Origin: Streptomyces resistomycificus
GTDB taxonomy: Bacteria > Actinomycetota > Actinomycetes > Streptomycetales > Streptomycetaceae
Assembly (NCBI RefSeq): GCF_001514265.1
Contig: NZ_KQ948991.1
Span: forward strand, 1 to 64,000
Length of the DNA stretch: 64,000 nucleotides
Direction of reading: 5' to 3'
This document shows, piece by piece, positions 33,437 to 43,517 of the stretch. The stretch's first letter is position 1. The number at the start of each line of letters is the position of its first letter. A model generated the notes under the pieces. That model searched no databases and was not told the DNA's origin. It was given only the letters and a program-made list of their open reading frames with translations. The position numbers were made by a program, and so were the translations under genes.

Positions 33437-36400
33437 TGCTGCGCTCGGCGATCGAACGGTCCGTCGTGGTGCTGGCCGGTTCCCAGGGCAGCGGGGTCAT
33501 GCTCACGCCCAGGCTCGTGCTGACCAGCGCGCACGTACTACGGGACAGGGAGTGGATCCGCACGGTCCACCCGGAGAGCGAACAGCCCCTGCCCAGCCGG
33601 GCGGTGTGGCGGGACGAGGAGAGCGACGTGGCTCTCCTGCTCACCGGCGAGGAACTGGTGGACCCCGCGCGGTGGGCGCTCTCCAGGCTCCGGTGGGGTG
33701 TCCTCACAGCGGCCGACCCCCTGCCCGGCTGCCAGGTCGTGGGGTTTCCCGCCGTCCAACGCTTCGGCCCGGACGACCACTTGGAGTACGACCAGCTCAC
33801 CGGCACGGTGCTGCCGATGGCGGGGCGGATCAGATCGACCCTGGTGTGCGAGTTCGACCGGGCGCCGGTGGCCGCCCCGCGGCGGGGCGAGTCGCCGTTC
33901 GCCGGACTGTCCGGCGCCCCGGTGTTCGCCGGCGCCGTACTGATCGGTGTGGTGACCCAGGTGCCCATGGGGCGCGACCACCGACGGGTCGAAGCGGTCC
34001 CCGTGCGGCGCATCCTGGAGGCGCCCGGATTCCCCCACCACGTGATGGGCACCGAACCGGGCCACGTGCCCCCGGTGCTGGAGTCGGTGCTGCCCGGCTT
34101 CCATCCCCGGGACGAGCAGTTCGAGCAGCACTACGCGCGCGCCCTGAAGACCCGGTACCGCAAGATCGAGATATTCGGGATCGACGAACTCGGCACCACC
34201 GAGACCAACTGGGACCTCGACACCGCCTATCTGAGCCTGGAGGCCATCTCCGCGTCGGCGCCCCGGGAGAACGTCCCCGCGTCCAAGGCCGTCTCCGTAC
34301 CGCGCCGGATCAACGAACTGCTCGCCGACCGACCGCGGAGCCTGCTGCGGGGTGAGGCCGGCGCGGGCAAGACCACCCTGGTGTGGTGGCTCGCCTCGCA
34401 CGCCGCCGGCGGAGCGCTCGGCCACGAGCTGGCCGAACTCAACGACCTGGTGCCCTTCGTCATCCCCATGCGCAGCCTGCTCGCCCGGGAGATGGCCTTC
34501 CCCGCGCCGCACGAGCTGGCCACCGTCGCCGAGCTCCAGATCGACCGCGTCCCCGACGGCTGGGCCTGCCGCGTCCTGGAGGCCGGCCGCGCGCTGCTCC
34601 TGGTCGACGGCATCGACGAGGTTCCGCCCGCGGACCGGGAGGAGGCCCGCCGCCGCCTCACCGACCTGCTGGCGATGTACCCGCACAACCGGTGCCTGGT
34701 CACCGTACGGCCCCTGGCGGTGGCCGCCGACTGGCTCGCCTGCGAGAACTTCGAGGAGTTACGGCTGCTGCCCATGCGGGACGAGGACGTCCTGGCCTTC
34801 TCCAGGGCCTGGCACGCGACCGCCCGCATCGAGTGCAAGGACATCCGCGACGCCCACCGGGCCGCCGCCGAGGAGAAGAACCTCCATGCTCTGGAGCGCG
34901 CGCTGGAACAGGAACTGGCGCGCAATCCGACGCTGCTCCACCTCTCCCGCACCCCGCTGCTGGCCGCCGTGGTCTGCGCGCTGCACCGCCGCCGGCGGGG
35001 CTTCCTGCCGGAGACCCGCTGGTCGCTGTACAACGCGGCGCTCACCATGCTGCTCGGCAGCCGCGACACCCTGCGCCGCGTCGGGGCGCCGGAGGGCATC
35101 GTCCTCGGTGTCGAGGAGCACCTCCAGCTGCTCCAGCGGATCGCGGCCTGGCTGGCCCGCGGCGGGTACGCCGAGTTCAGTCACACCCAGGCCCAGCATC
35201 AGATCGAACTCGCCATGCGGGGCATGCCCCAGGTACGGCAGCAGGGTTCCCCCGAGGCCGTACTGACCCACCTGCTCAACCGCAGCGGTCTGCTCCAGGA
35301 GCGCAACGAGACGGTCATCCAGTTCATCCACCGCACCTTCCAGGACTACCTGGCGGCCAAGGAACTCCAGGAGAGCGACGGTCTGGGCGAACTGCTCCAG
35401 CACGCCGCCGACGAGGAGTGGCAGGACATCGTCCTGCTGGCGGTGGGCCACTGCAACCGGGGCGAGGTCCGCCGGCTGATCGAAGGGCTGATCGCCAAGG
35501 GCGACCAGGCCGAGGAGCCCCGGACCCGTGACGACATCCATGTCCTGGCGGCCCGGTGCGCACTGGGCGCGGTGGTGCTGGAGGAGGAGGTACGGGAGCA
35601 GATCGCGGACCGCGTCCGGGGGCTGTTCCCGCCGGCCGACGGCACCGCCGCCGCCAAGCTGGCGTCCCTCGGTTCCTACGTCTTCCCCCTGGTGCCCGGC
35701 CCCGAGGGCCTCAGCGACCGGGAGGCCAGGGCCGTCGTCCAGGTGATCCGGGACATCGGCGGCCCCGCGTCCCTGCCGCTGCTGCGGCGCTTCGCCCCGC
35801 ACCCCTCGCCCGAGGTCCGCGACGTCCTCGTCGCCGCCTGGCCCCGGCATCCGGCCCAGGAGTACGCCCGTGAGGTCCTCGCTCACGTGCCGCTGGAGGA
35901 CGCCGAGGTCGTCGTGATCGACCCCGCCATGGCCGGAGCCCTGCGTCACTGCGGCCCTCTCGGTCATGTGATGGTCGACATGCCGGTCACCGGCGCGGAT
36001 CTGGCGCAGCTGCTGCCGGACCGGGGGATCCGCGAGCTGTCCGTGATCGACAACCCGCTCCTCGACGACCTCTCCTTCGTTCGCGGGCTGTCCGGGCTGA
36101 CGTCCCTCTCGCTCAGTGTCTGTCCCAGGGTCCGGCGCCTGTCGGCCCTCGAAGGCCTGCCCCTGGCCTCGCTCCGTCTGGAGCTGAACGAGATGCCGAA
36201 GTCCGAGCTGGCCTGTCTGCAGCAGCTCGACCGGCTGACCGACCTGTCACTGGTGGGCACGCTCCTCGACAGCAACATCCCACTGCCCGCGGGGCACCGG
36301 ACCGTCGAGAGCCTTCGGCTGAGCAGTCCGACCAACATGATGATCAACGACCTGTCCCAGTGGCCGGCGCTGCGCGAACTCGTCGTGCGGGGCGACTGCC

Positions 36401-36765
36401 ACGCGTACTCCCTGCTGCTGGCGGCCTCCCGCGCCCCTTCTCTCAGCAGCCTCGACTTCTCCATCACCTCGCTGCGGCTGCCACGCCAGATCGTGCCGTC
36501 GGTCCTCGACAAGGAGGACGGGCCGGTGCCACGCCGCCCCCGCGAGCTTGAACCCCTGCCGACGATCCGCAGCCTGACGCTCAGGGAAGTGAGCCGGGGC
36601 GGCTCCACCCGGGATCTGGCGCGGGTCTTCCCCTCCCTCACCCGGCTCACCCTGGAGTACCCGGAAGGCACCGCCCTGGACCTGACCTCGCTGAGCCGCC
36701 ACCGGGGGCTGATCATCGAGGTCAACGGACGGGTGGTGCGACCGAGCCGGTTCTCCTCGCTGTAG
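33436..36765 (+). CDS. trypsin-like protease fused to NACHT NTPase and LRR-like domain
   Basis: 1109-aa NLR-like protein. Residues 1-210 are a trypsin-like protease with intact triad His33 (LTSAHVL), Asp64 (ESDVALL) and Ser159 (GLSGAPVF). Residues about 290-560 are a NACHT NTPase: Walker A GEAGAGKTT (306-314) and Walker B LLLVDGIDEVP (387-397). A helical region with FIHRTFQDYLAAKE (about 630-643) follows, as in other NACHT proteins. From about 845 the protein is leucine-rich (LSGLTSLSLSVCPRVRRLSA, LDRLTDLSLVG), an LRR-like sensor. No signal peptide or membrane helix. Bacterial NACHT proteins include antiphage sensors. Here a ligand on the LRR side would drive NTP-dependent assembly and turn on the protease; that is inference. 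GTG 33433 is an alternative start. Confidence 0.92.
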   Translation: MLRSAIERSVVVLAGSQGSGVMLTPRLVLTSAHVLRDREWIRTVHPESEQPLPSRAVWRDEESDVALLLTGEELVDPARWALSRLRWGVLTAADPLPGCQVVGFPAVQRFGPDDHLEYDQLTGTVLPMAGRIRSTLVCEFDRAPVAAPRRGESPFAGLSGAPVFAGAVLIGVVTQVPMGRDHRRVEAVPVRRILEAPGFPHHVMGTEPGHVPPVLESVLPGFHPRDEQFEQHYARALKTRYRKIEIFGIDELGTTETNWDLDTAYLSLEAISASAPRENVPASKAVSVPRRINELLADRPRSLLRGEAGAGKTTLVWWLASHAAGGALGHELAELNDLVPFVIPMRSLLAREMAFPAPHELATVAELQIDRVPDGWACRVLEAGRALLLVDGIDEVPPADREEARRRLTDLLAMYPHNRCLVTVRPLAVAADWLACENFEELRLLPMRDEDVLAFSRAWHATARIECKDIRDAHRAAAEEKNLHALERALEQELARNPTLLHLSRTPLLAAVVCALHRRRRGFLPETRWSLYNAALTMLLGSRDTLRRVGAPEGIVLGVEEHLQLLQRIAAWLARGGYAEFSHTQAQHQIELAMRGMPQVRQQGSPEAVLTHLLNRSGLLQERNETVIQFIHRTFQDYLAAKELQESDGLGELLQHAADEEWQDIVLLAVGHCNRGEVRRLIEGLIAKGDQAEEPRTRDDIHVLAARCALGAVVLEEEVREQIADRVRGLFPPADGTAAAKLASLGSYVFPLVPGPEGLSDREARAVVQVIRDIGGPASLPLLRRFAPHPSPEVRDVLVAAWPRHPAQEYAREVLAHVPLEDAEVVVIDPAMAGALRHCGPLGHVMVDMPVTGADLAQLLPDRGIRELSVIDNPLLDDLSFVRGLSGLTSLSLSVCPRVRRLSALEGLPLASLRLELNEMPKSELACLQQLDRLTDLSLVGTLLDSNIPLPAGHRTVESLRLSSPTNMMINDLSQWPALRELVVRGDCHAYSLLLAASRAPSLSSLDFSITSLRLPRQIVPSVLDKEDGPVPRRPRELEPLPTIRSLTLREVSRGGSTRDLARVFPSLTRLTLEYPEGTALDLTSLSRHRGLIIEVNGRVVRPSRFSSL

Positions 36766-36776
36766 GCCCCACGCGA

Positions 36777-36816
36777 AAAGGGGCTGCCCACCGGAATCCC
36801 GGTGGGCAGCCCCTTT
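36777..36816. terminator. bidirectional terminator between NACHT gene and clpC
   Basis: Perfect 18-bp stem AAAGGGGCTGCCCACCGG (36777-36794) and its complement (36799-36816) with a 4-nt loop; AAA on one side and TTT on the other give a T-tract in both directions. It ends both convergent genes. Confidence 0.95.
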
Positions 36817-36834
36817 CTCAGACGGACCCGAAGA

Positions 36835-39360
<2,526 letters not shown>

Positions 39361-39790
39361 CGTTAATCGCTCCTCAGAGCGGTCAGGCAGTGGGGGGAAC
39401 TTCCCCTCCCTGTCCTTCCGCAGCTTAGTCCCGCAAGCGGGGACCGCTCATTCCAACTGCCGACACCGTCCTTGGCCTCCTGACCCCGAACGCCGACATC
39501 TGCTCCAACCTGATGGTGCGAGACGATGTTCCCGCAGGCCAGGCAGTTACCCCTACCATCAGTACGCCGATGGCGAACGTGAGACGCCCTGTCCTGCGTG
39601 TCGCCCCCTCCCACTAGGCATGTCTTACCCGCTGGGACTGACACTCCATGCCACGCGGCCCGGTTCCCTCCGCTATGGGCGAACAACCTCGCGCCTCCCC
39701 GGGCCCCCGCACGCCCCTTTTTTCGCCACTCTGTGCGTTCGATGCCCCACCCAGCGTAACTCGGGGGCTCTTCGGGCGGTTGCACTTGGC
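39361..39790. other. clpC upstream region
   Basis: 430 nt between divergent genes without a supported ORF. It holds the ClgR-type operator (39561-39578), a -10-like TAGGGG just downstream of it on the minus strand (near 39556), and a second dyad GTCCCGC-AA-GCGGGGAC at 39438-39454. The clpC mRNA would have a leader of about 180 nt. Confidence 0.5.
39561..39578. promoter_or_regulatory. ClgR operator of clpC
   Basis: The 18 bases AGTACGCCGATGGCGAAC match every fixed position of the actinobacterial ClgR consensus WNNWCGCYNANRGCGWWS; on the minus strand this reads GTTCGC-N5-GCGTAC. In Streptomyces ClgR activates clpC and clpP. The box sits just upstream of a -10-like sequence on the minus strand, as expected for an activator. 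Confidence 0.8.
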
Positions 39791-40429
39791 ATGGTTGGCA
39801 CCCTTCCCCCGGTCGCGGCGGAACCCGGCTCGGTTCCCGGCCCCCGGCGGCCGCTCGAACAGAGCGATCAGGTCCGCCGGTGGTACGAGAACGAACTGGG
39901 GTGGCCGACGGTGCCCGGGCGCCCCGGATCCGTGGTGCGACTGTCCGTGGGTGTGCGCTTCGACGTGCTCGACCTGCCGGCCGCGGCGGGACACGCGACG
40001 CTGCGCCACCTGGCGCCGGGCTCTCCGGTGGCCCTGCGAGGCGACCGGATGCGGCTGCTGGTGGCCGCGGGCAGCGCGGAGGAACTGCCCGGAATCCTGG
40101 ACTGGCTGGAGTGGGGAGCGCTGACGCTCGACCTCACGGCGATCGGCGAGGGCGGCACCATCGAGGCGCCACCGCCCCCGGAGCCGGGCCGGACCGGAGT
40201 GCGGCCGCCGCTGCCGGGCCCGGGCTGCTCACAGACCGCGCAGGGGGCCGCCGTATGGCTGCGGCCCCCCGAGCCCGAGTGCGAGGTCGAGGCCTCGCTG
40301 CCGGCCCTGTCGGCCGTGGGGGGCGGTGGAAACGCCCCCGATCTCGTACGAGTGGTGGCCACGGCGGCAACACAGTGCCACCGCCTGCGGCTGCGACGCG
40401 CGGACGCGCGCCGGCCCGTCTGCTCGTAA
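39791..40429 (+). CDS. hypothetical protein resembling the Prim-Pol N-terminal region
   Basis: 212-aa protein of unknown function. The stretch RRWYENELGWPTVPGRPGSV, VRFDVLDLPAAAG, and GDRMRLLVAAGSAEELPGIL with ILDWLEWG resembles the conserved core of Streptomyces bifunctional primase/polymerase N-terminal domain proteins, but the catalytic Asp/His set is not evident. The middle is Pro/Gly-rich (APPPPEPGRTG) and the tail basic. The start ATG at 39791 has no Shine-Dalgarno. It lies divergent from clpC and convergent with lsr2. Confidence 0.65.
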   Translation: MVGTLPPVAAEPGSVPGPRRPLEQSDQVRRWYENELGWPTVPGRPGSVVRLSVGVRFDVLDLPAAAGHATLRHLAPGSPVALRGDRMRLLVAAGSAEELPGILDWLEWGALTLDLTAIGEGGTIEAPPPPEPGRTGVRPPLPGPGCSQTAQGAAVWLRPPEPECEVEASLPALSAVGGGGNAPDLVRVVATAATQCHRLRLRRADARRPVCS

Positions 40430-40446
40430 GTGCCGTCGGCCGGTGA

Positions 40447-40782
40447 TCAGCCGTTGGCCTTCTCGTACGCCTCGCGAATGGTCGCGGGAACACGGCCGCG
40501 GTCATTGACCTCGTAACCGTTCTCCTTGGCCCACGCGCGGATCTGCGCGGTGTCCTGGCTGCCACCGGAAGCGGCGCGCGCCTTTCCACGCCCACCCGAA
40601 GCGCGGCCTCCGGTGCGACGGCCACCCTTCACGTAAGGGTCGAGAAGTCCGCGCAGCTTGTCCGCATTGGCGGTCGTGAGATCGATCTCGTACGTCTTGC
40701 CGTCCAACGCGAACGTGACGGTCTCGTCCGCCTCGCCACCGTCGAGGTCGTCGACAAGAAGGACCTGAACCTTCTGTGCCAC
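40447..40782 (-). CDS. lsr2: nucleoid-associated silencing protein Lsr2
   Basis: 111-aa H-NS-like protein that binds AT-rich DNA, bridges it and silences foreign or specialised-metabolism genes. N-terminal dimer domain KVQVLLVDDLDGGEADETVT and YEIDLTTANADKLRGLLDPY, a basic linker (GGRRTGGRASGGRGKARAAS), and the C-terminal DNA-binding domain IRAWAKENGYEVNDRGRVPA with the RGR minor-groove hook. The start is GTG 40782. Its promoter carries TTCCGA-17-TATAAC and overlapping palindromes in the spacer, suggesting tight regulation. Confidence 0.96.
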   Translation of the reverse strand: MAQKVQVLLVDDLDGGEADETVTFALDGKTYEIDLTTANADKLRGLLDPYVKGGRRTGGRASGGRGKARAASGGSQDTAQIRAWAKENGYEVNDRGRVPATIREAYEKANG

Positions 40783-40848
40783 GGGATTTCCTTTCATCCA
40801 AAACTTGAGGGCCGCGGGTCGCGGCGTCCGCCGTTTCGCCGTCCCCTT

Positions 40849-40877
40849 GTTATATGCAGTACTGCAGTACGTCGGAA
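40849..40877 (-). promoter_or_regulatory. lsr2 promoter with overlapping palindromes
   Basis: Minus strand: -35 TTCCGA, 17-nt spacer, -10 TATAAC (40854-40849), about 60 nt before the GTG. The spacer contains two overlapping perfect 12-bp palindromes, GTACTGCAGTAC (40859-40870) and TGCAGTACTGCA (40855-40866), placed to block RNA polymerase if bound. Confidence 0.65.
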
Positions 40878-40909
40878 AGCAAACCGCTTTTGCCGGAAAA
40901 ACACAAACC

Positions 40910-40928
40910 CCCGGGAGAGACTCCCGGG
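40910..40928 (-). terminator. intrinsic terminator of the argA-type gene
   Basis: Stem CCCGGGAG/CTCCCGGG (40910-40917, 40921-40928) with an AGA loop; on the minus strand it is followed by GGTTTGTGTTTTT, a real T-tract. Confidence 0.85.
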
Positions 40929-41051
40929 CCCGCTCCAGTCCGGAAACATACGCGTTTCGGACATAGGGAACCTGGGCAGGGCGACTCCGGCTGGAATTGG
41001 GCTCCCTTGCCGGCGCTTGTCGGCCCGGCGCGACTTGTCGCCGCCGGTCGA

Positions 41052-41612
41052 TCACAGATGCAGAAGCATCCGACTGTTGCCCAAGGTGTTCGGTTTCACT
41101 CGTTCGAGACCGAGGAACTCCGCCACGCCTTCGTCATAGGAACGAAGTAGCTCCGCGTAGACATCGGTGTCGACCGGCGTCTCCCCGATCTCGACGAAGC
41201 CGTGCTTGGCGAAGAAGTCGACTTCGAAGGTCAGACAGAAAACGCGCCGAACACCGAGCCAGCGCGCGGTGTGCAGCAACTTCTCCAGCAACTGATGGCC
41301 GACGCCGGCGCCCTTCAGCCCGCGCTTCACGGCGAGAGTGCGGACTTCCGCGAGGTCTTCCCACATCACGTGCAACGCGCCGCAGCCGACGACCTCGGCG
41401 TTGTCGTCCCGTTCGGCGACCCAGAACTCCTGGATGTCCTCGTAAAGCGTCACCGTCGCTTTGTCGAGCAGGATGCCGCCACGGACGTACGCGTCAAGGA
41501 GTCGCCGTACGGCGGGGACATCGCCGGTACGGGCCCGCCGGACGGTGATGGCTTTTGCGGTGACTTCGGGACTCTCCGCGGAGCTGCTCTCCGCTGAGCT
41601 CTCTGCTGACAT
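41052..41612 (-). CDS. argA: amino-acid N-acetyltransferase (ArgA, short actinobacterial type)
   Basis: 186-aa GNAT enzyme matching the short N-acetylglutamate synthase of mycobacteria (Rv2747): VRRARTGDVPAVRRLLDAYV, the core VVGCGALHVMWEDLAEVRTL, the acetyl-CoA loop GLKGAGVGHQLLEKLL, FFAKHGFVEIGETPV and the closing KPNTLGNSRMLL, all in order. It makes N-acetylglutamate for arginine synthesis. The first 17 residues are a low-complexity Ala-Glu-Ser stretch from a short DNA repeat, so the true start may be later (for example near the VTAKAITVRR segment). It ends in a T-tract terminator. Confidence 0.9.
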   Translation of the reverse strand: MSAESSAESSSAESPEVTAKAITVRRARTGDVPAVRRLLDAYVRGGILLDKATVTLYEDIQEFWVAERDDNAEVVGCGALHVMWEDLAEVRTLAVKRGLKGAGVGHQLLEKLLHTARWLGVRRVFCLTFEVDFFAKHGFVEIGETPVDTDVYAELLRSYDEGVAEFLGLERVKPNTLGNSRMLLHL

Positions 41613-41621
41613 GTGCGGACG

Positions 41622-42065
41622 CTATCGCCCGCCGCCCTCCGCCGCCGAGCCGGGGTTCTCCTCGACACTTTGGGTGGTGGGCGGTGGAGGGGCTTGTGGC
41701 GTTTCCGGCCCTTGGACCATCCGGACGGCATCCGTCAGGGCCTGGCGTTGTTCCTCGCTCATCATCCCGAAGAACGCGACGAGAGCGGCGGCGGGGTTGT
41801 CGCTCTGCGACCAGGCTTCGTTCATCAGGGCGGCGGCGTAGGCGGCCCGGGTGGAGACCGCCTCATATCGATAGGCCCGGCCTTCCGCCTCACGGCGGAC
41901 CCAGCCCTTCTGATGGAGATTGTCCAGAACGGTCATCACCGTGGTGTAGGCGATGGACCGTTCCTGCTGAAGGTCTTCCAGGACTTCTCGAACGGTCACC
42001 GGGCGGTTCCACTTCCACACCCGCGTCATGACCGCGTCTTCGAGTTCTCCCAATGGGCGAGGCAC
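41622..42065 (-). CDS. BlaI/MecI/CopY-family repressor
   Basis: 147-aa winged-helix regulator: LGELEDAVMTRVWKWNRPVT, VREVLEDLQQERSIAYTTVM and TVLDNLHQKGWVRREAEGRA are the BlaI/CopY DNA-binding domain. The C-terminal region is Pro/Gln-rich and lacks a copper-binding motif. No BlaR-type protease gene is adjacent, so the signal is unknown. GTG 42065 follows TATTGT (42079-42074) by 8 nt, suggesting a leaderless mRNA. The argA-type gene starts 9 nt downstream and may be read from the same transcript. Confidence 0.88.
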   Translation of the reverse strand: MPRPLGELEDAVMTRVWKWNRPVTVREVLEDLQQERSIAYTTVMTVLDNLHQKGWVRREAEGRAYRYEAVSTRAAYAAALMNEAWSQSDNPAAALVAFFGMMSEEQRQALTDAVRMVQGPETPQAPPPPTTQSVEENPGSAAEGGGR

Positions 42066-42140
42066 AGCTCAGCACAATAGTGGGAGTTCCCGGCATTGGC
42101 ATGACGGACGTGCGCTTTCATCGGGAAACGCCACAAAAAG

Positions 42141-42175
42141 GGCGCACGACTCGTGATTCACGCGAGTCGTGCGCC
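42141..42175 (-). terminator. intrinsic terminator of the small membrane protein gene
   Basis: Perfect 13-bp stem GGCGCACGACTCG (42141-42153) and its complement (42163-42175), loop 9 nt; on the minus strand the stem is followed by CTTTTTGTGG. Confidence 0.9.
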
Positions 42176-42198
42176 GGGACGCGGGCCTGGCGGGCTGG

Positions 42199-42378
42199 TC
42201 AGGCCTCGGCCTTGGTGGAGGTCTGGCGGGCGCTCTCCGCGCGCGCGAGGGCGGCGTCGACGACCGCGTCCTCCTTGGCCTTGTTGGACCCGCCCTGGGT
42301 CTTCACGATCACCCGGATCAGGCCGATGAAGAACACGGCCATGACGACCGGGGGAACGAGCGCGGAGACGTATTCCAT
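42199..42378 (-). CDS. small membrane protein (59 aa)
   Basis: Short gene with good codon use: MEYVSALVPPVVMAVFFIGL leads through one membrane helix (about 4-24) into IRVIVKTQG and a charged, Ala-rich cytoplasmic tail ending TSTKAEA. The ATG at 42378 has GGAGG one nt before it and a -10-like TACTCT (42390-42385) 6 nt upstream, so it may be leaderless. It ends at a T-tract terminator. Function unknown; proteins of this shape are common in streptomycetes. Confidence 0.8.
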   Translation of the reverse strand: MEYVSALVPPVVMAVFFIGLIRVIVKTQGGSNKAKEDAVVDAALARAESARQTSTKAEA

Positions 42379-42444
42379 GCCTCCAGAGTAGCCACGGCCG
42401 GGACGAGGATCCGGCCGGGGTGGGGCGAAACGGACCGGACGCCG

Positions 42445-43281
42445 TCAGCCTGCGGCGAGCTGCTGCCGCGAGTCCGCGGGCGGCGGGCTCGGTTTGCGGC
42501 GCGGAAAGACCTCGCCCGGGGTGGGGATGGGCCGCGACGGCTTGGGCGCGGCGGGCTCCGCCGGTTTCGGGCCGGGCCGCTGAGGGCGCTCGGCGGGCTT
42601 CTGTGCGGGCTTCTGCGGAGGCTTCTTCACGGGGCCCGGGGCGGGCTCCTTGGCGAGTCCGGCGGCGACACACCGGGCGAACCCCTCGGGATCACGCCCG
42701 GCGGCAGCCTGCCCGCCGAAGCCCTCGCCGCCTACCCCGGCGGTCCGCTCGACGTCGGCACGGCCGGCGTCCCGCCCGGCGGCACTCCCGGGAGCCTCGG
42801 AAAGGCCCCCGGGCAGCGCGAGAAGGCGGGTACGTGACGCCGGCACCGACGGAGTGGTCCGGACTGCCGGACGCCCCCCGCGGCGGGCCAGGCGGGCCCG
42901 TACGTCCTGCTCGGCCAGGATCTGACAGCGCTGCAGAAGTGTGGCCGCGACGGGATTGCCGCGCAGGGCGCGGAGTGCGGCCAGGTCGTCGGGGTCCGGG
43001 CGGTACCCGGCACTCAAGGCCTCCTCCAGAAGCGTGAGGTAACCGGCGGCCGTGCCGGGCAGGGCGGCGCGGTACCGGGCGAGGTCGGCCACCAGGAAGG
43101 CACGCAGCCGGGCGCCCTCACGCGTCGCCTCGTCGAGGGACTCGGCGAGGCGTAGGCAGTCCTGGACGTCCTGAGCCGAGGCGGGCGTGGGATGCAGGGC
43201 GAGGGCGAGAGCGCGGCGGAGCACACGCAGCTCCTCCACACCGAACGCCATGCCGCCGCGGGATCCGTATGGCGTGGGCAT
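42445..43281 (-). CDS. hypothetical protein with Pro/Lys-rich tail
   Basis: 278-aa protein. The first about 130 residues are helical and well composed (VEELRVLRRALALALHPTPA, QDVQDCLRLAESLDEATREG, LPGTAAGYLTLLEEALSAGY, QRCQILAEQDVRARL). The rest is low-complexity Gly/Ala/Pro with a long (K/P)P-rich tail (GPVKKPPQKPAQKPAERPQR). I do not recognise a family. The ATG at 43281 follows TATCGT (43293-43288) by 6 nt, a leaderless pattern. Confidence 0.7.
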   Translation of the reverse strand: MPTPYGSRGGMAFGVEELRVLRRALALALHPTPASAQDVQDCLRLAESLDEATREGARLRAFLVADLARYRAALPGTAAGYLTLLEEALSAGYRPDPDDLAALRALRGNPVAATLLQRCQILAEQDVRARLARRGGRPAVRTTPSVPASRTRLLALPGGLSEAPGSAAGRDAGRADVERTAGVGGEGFGGQAAAGRDPEGFARCVAAGLAKEPAPGPVKKPPQKPAQKPAERPQRPGPKPAEPAAPKPSRPIPTPGEVFPRRKPSPPPADSRQQLAAG

Positions 43282-43379
43282 GCGGCGACGATACGCGCTA
43301 ATCAGACAAACTCGACATAAGTAACGCGGGTGTGGCGCCACGAGCCACCCGGGCGGACGCCAGGGTGGTCCCCCCTGTG

Positions 43380-43465
43380 GGGGGGGCAAAGGGGCGGAGC
43401 CCCGTGGGGGGGCGCAGGGGCGGAGCCCCGTGGGGGGCGCAGGGGCGGAGCCCGCGGGGCGGGTA
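43380..43465. repeat. GC-rich direct repeats before coaX
   Basis: Three tandem units of about 25 nt sharing the core GGGGCGGAGCCCCG (third copy truncated to GGGGCGGAGCCCGCG). Each core can fold as a small hairpin. They lie in the 236-nt gap downstream of coaX (minus strand) and upstream of the hypothetical gene, and may act as a terminator cluster for the operon. Confidence 0.7.
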
Positions 43466-43517
43466 GGGGCGGCGAGGGCGGAGACGACTCGGGTGTCAGC
43501 GCGCCCGCCGCCCCGCC

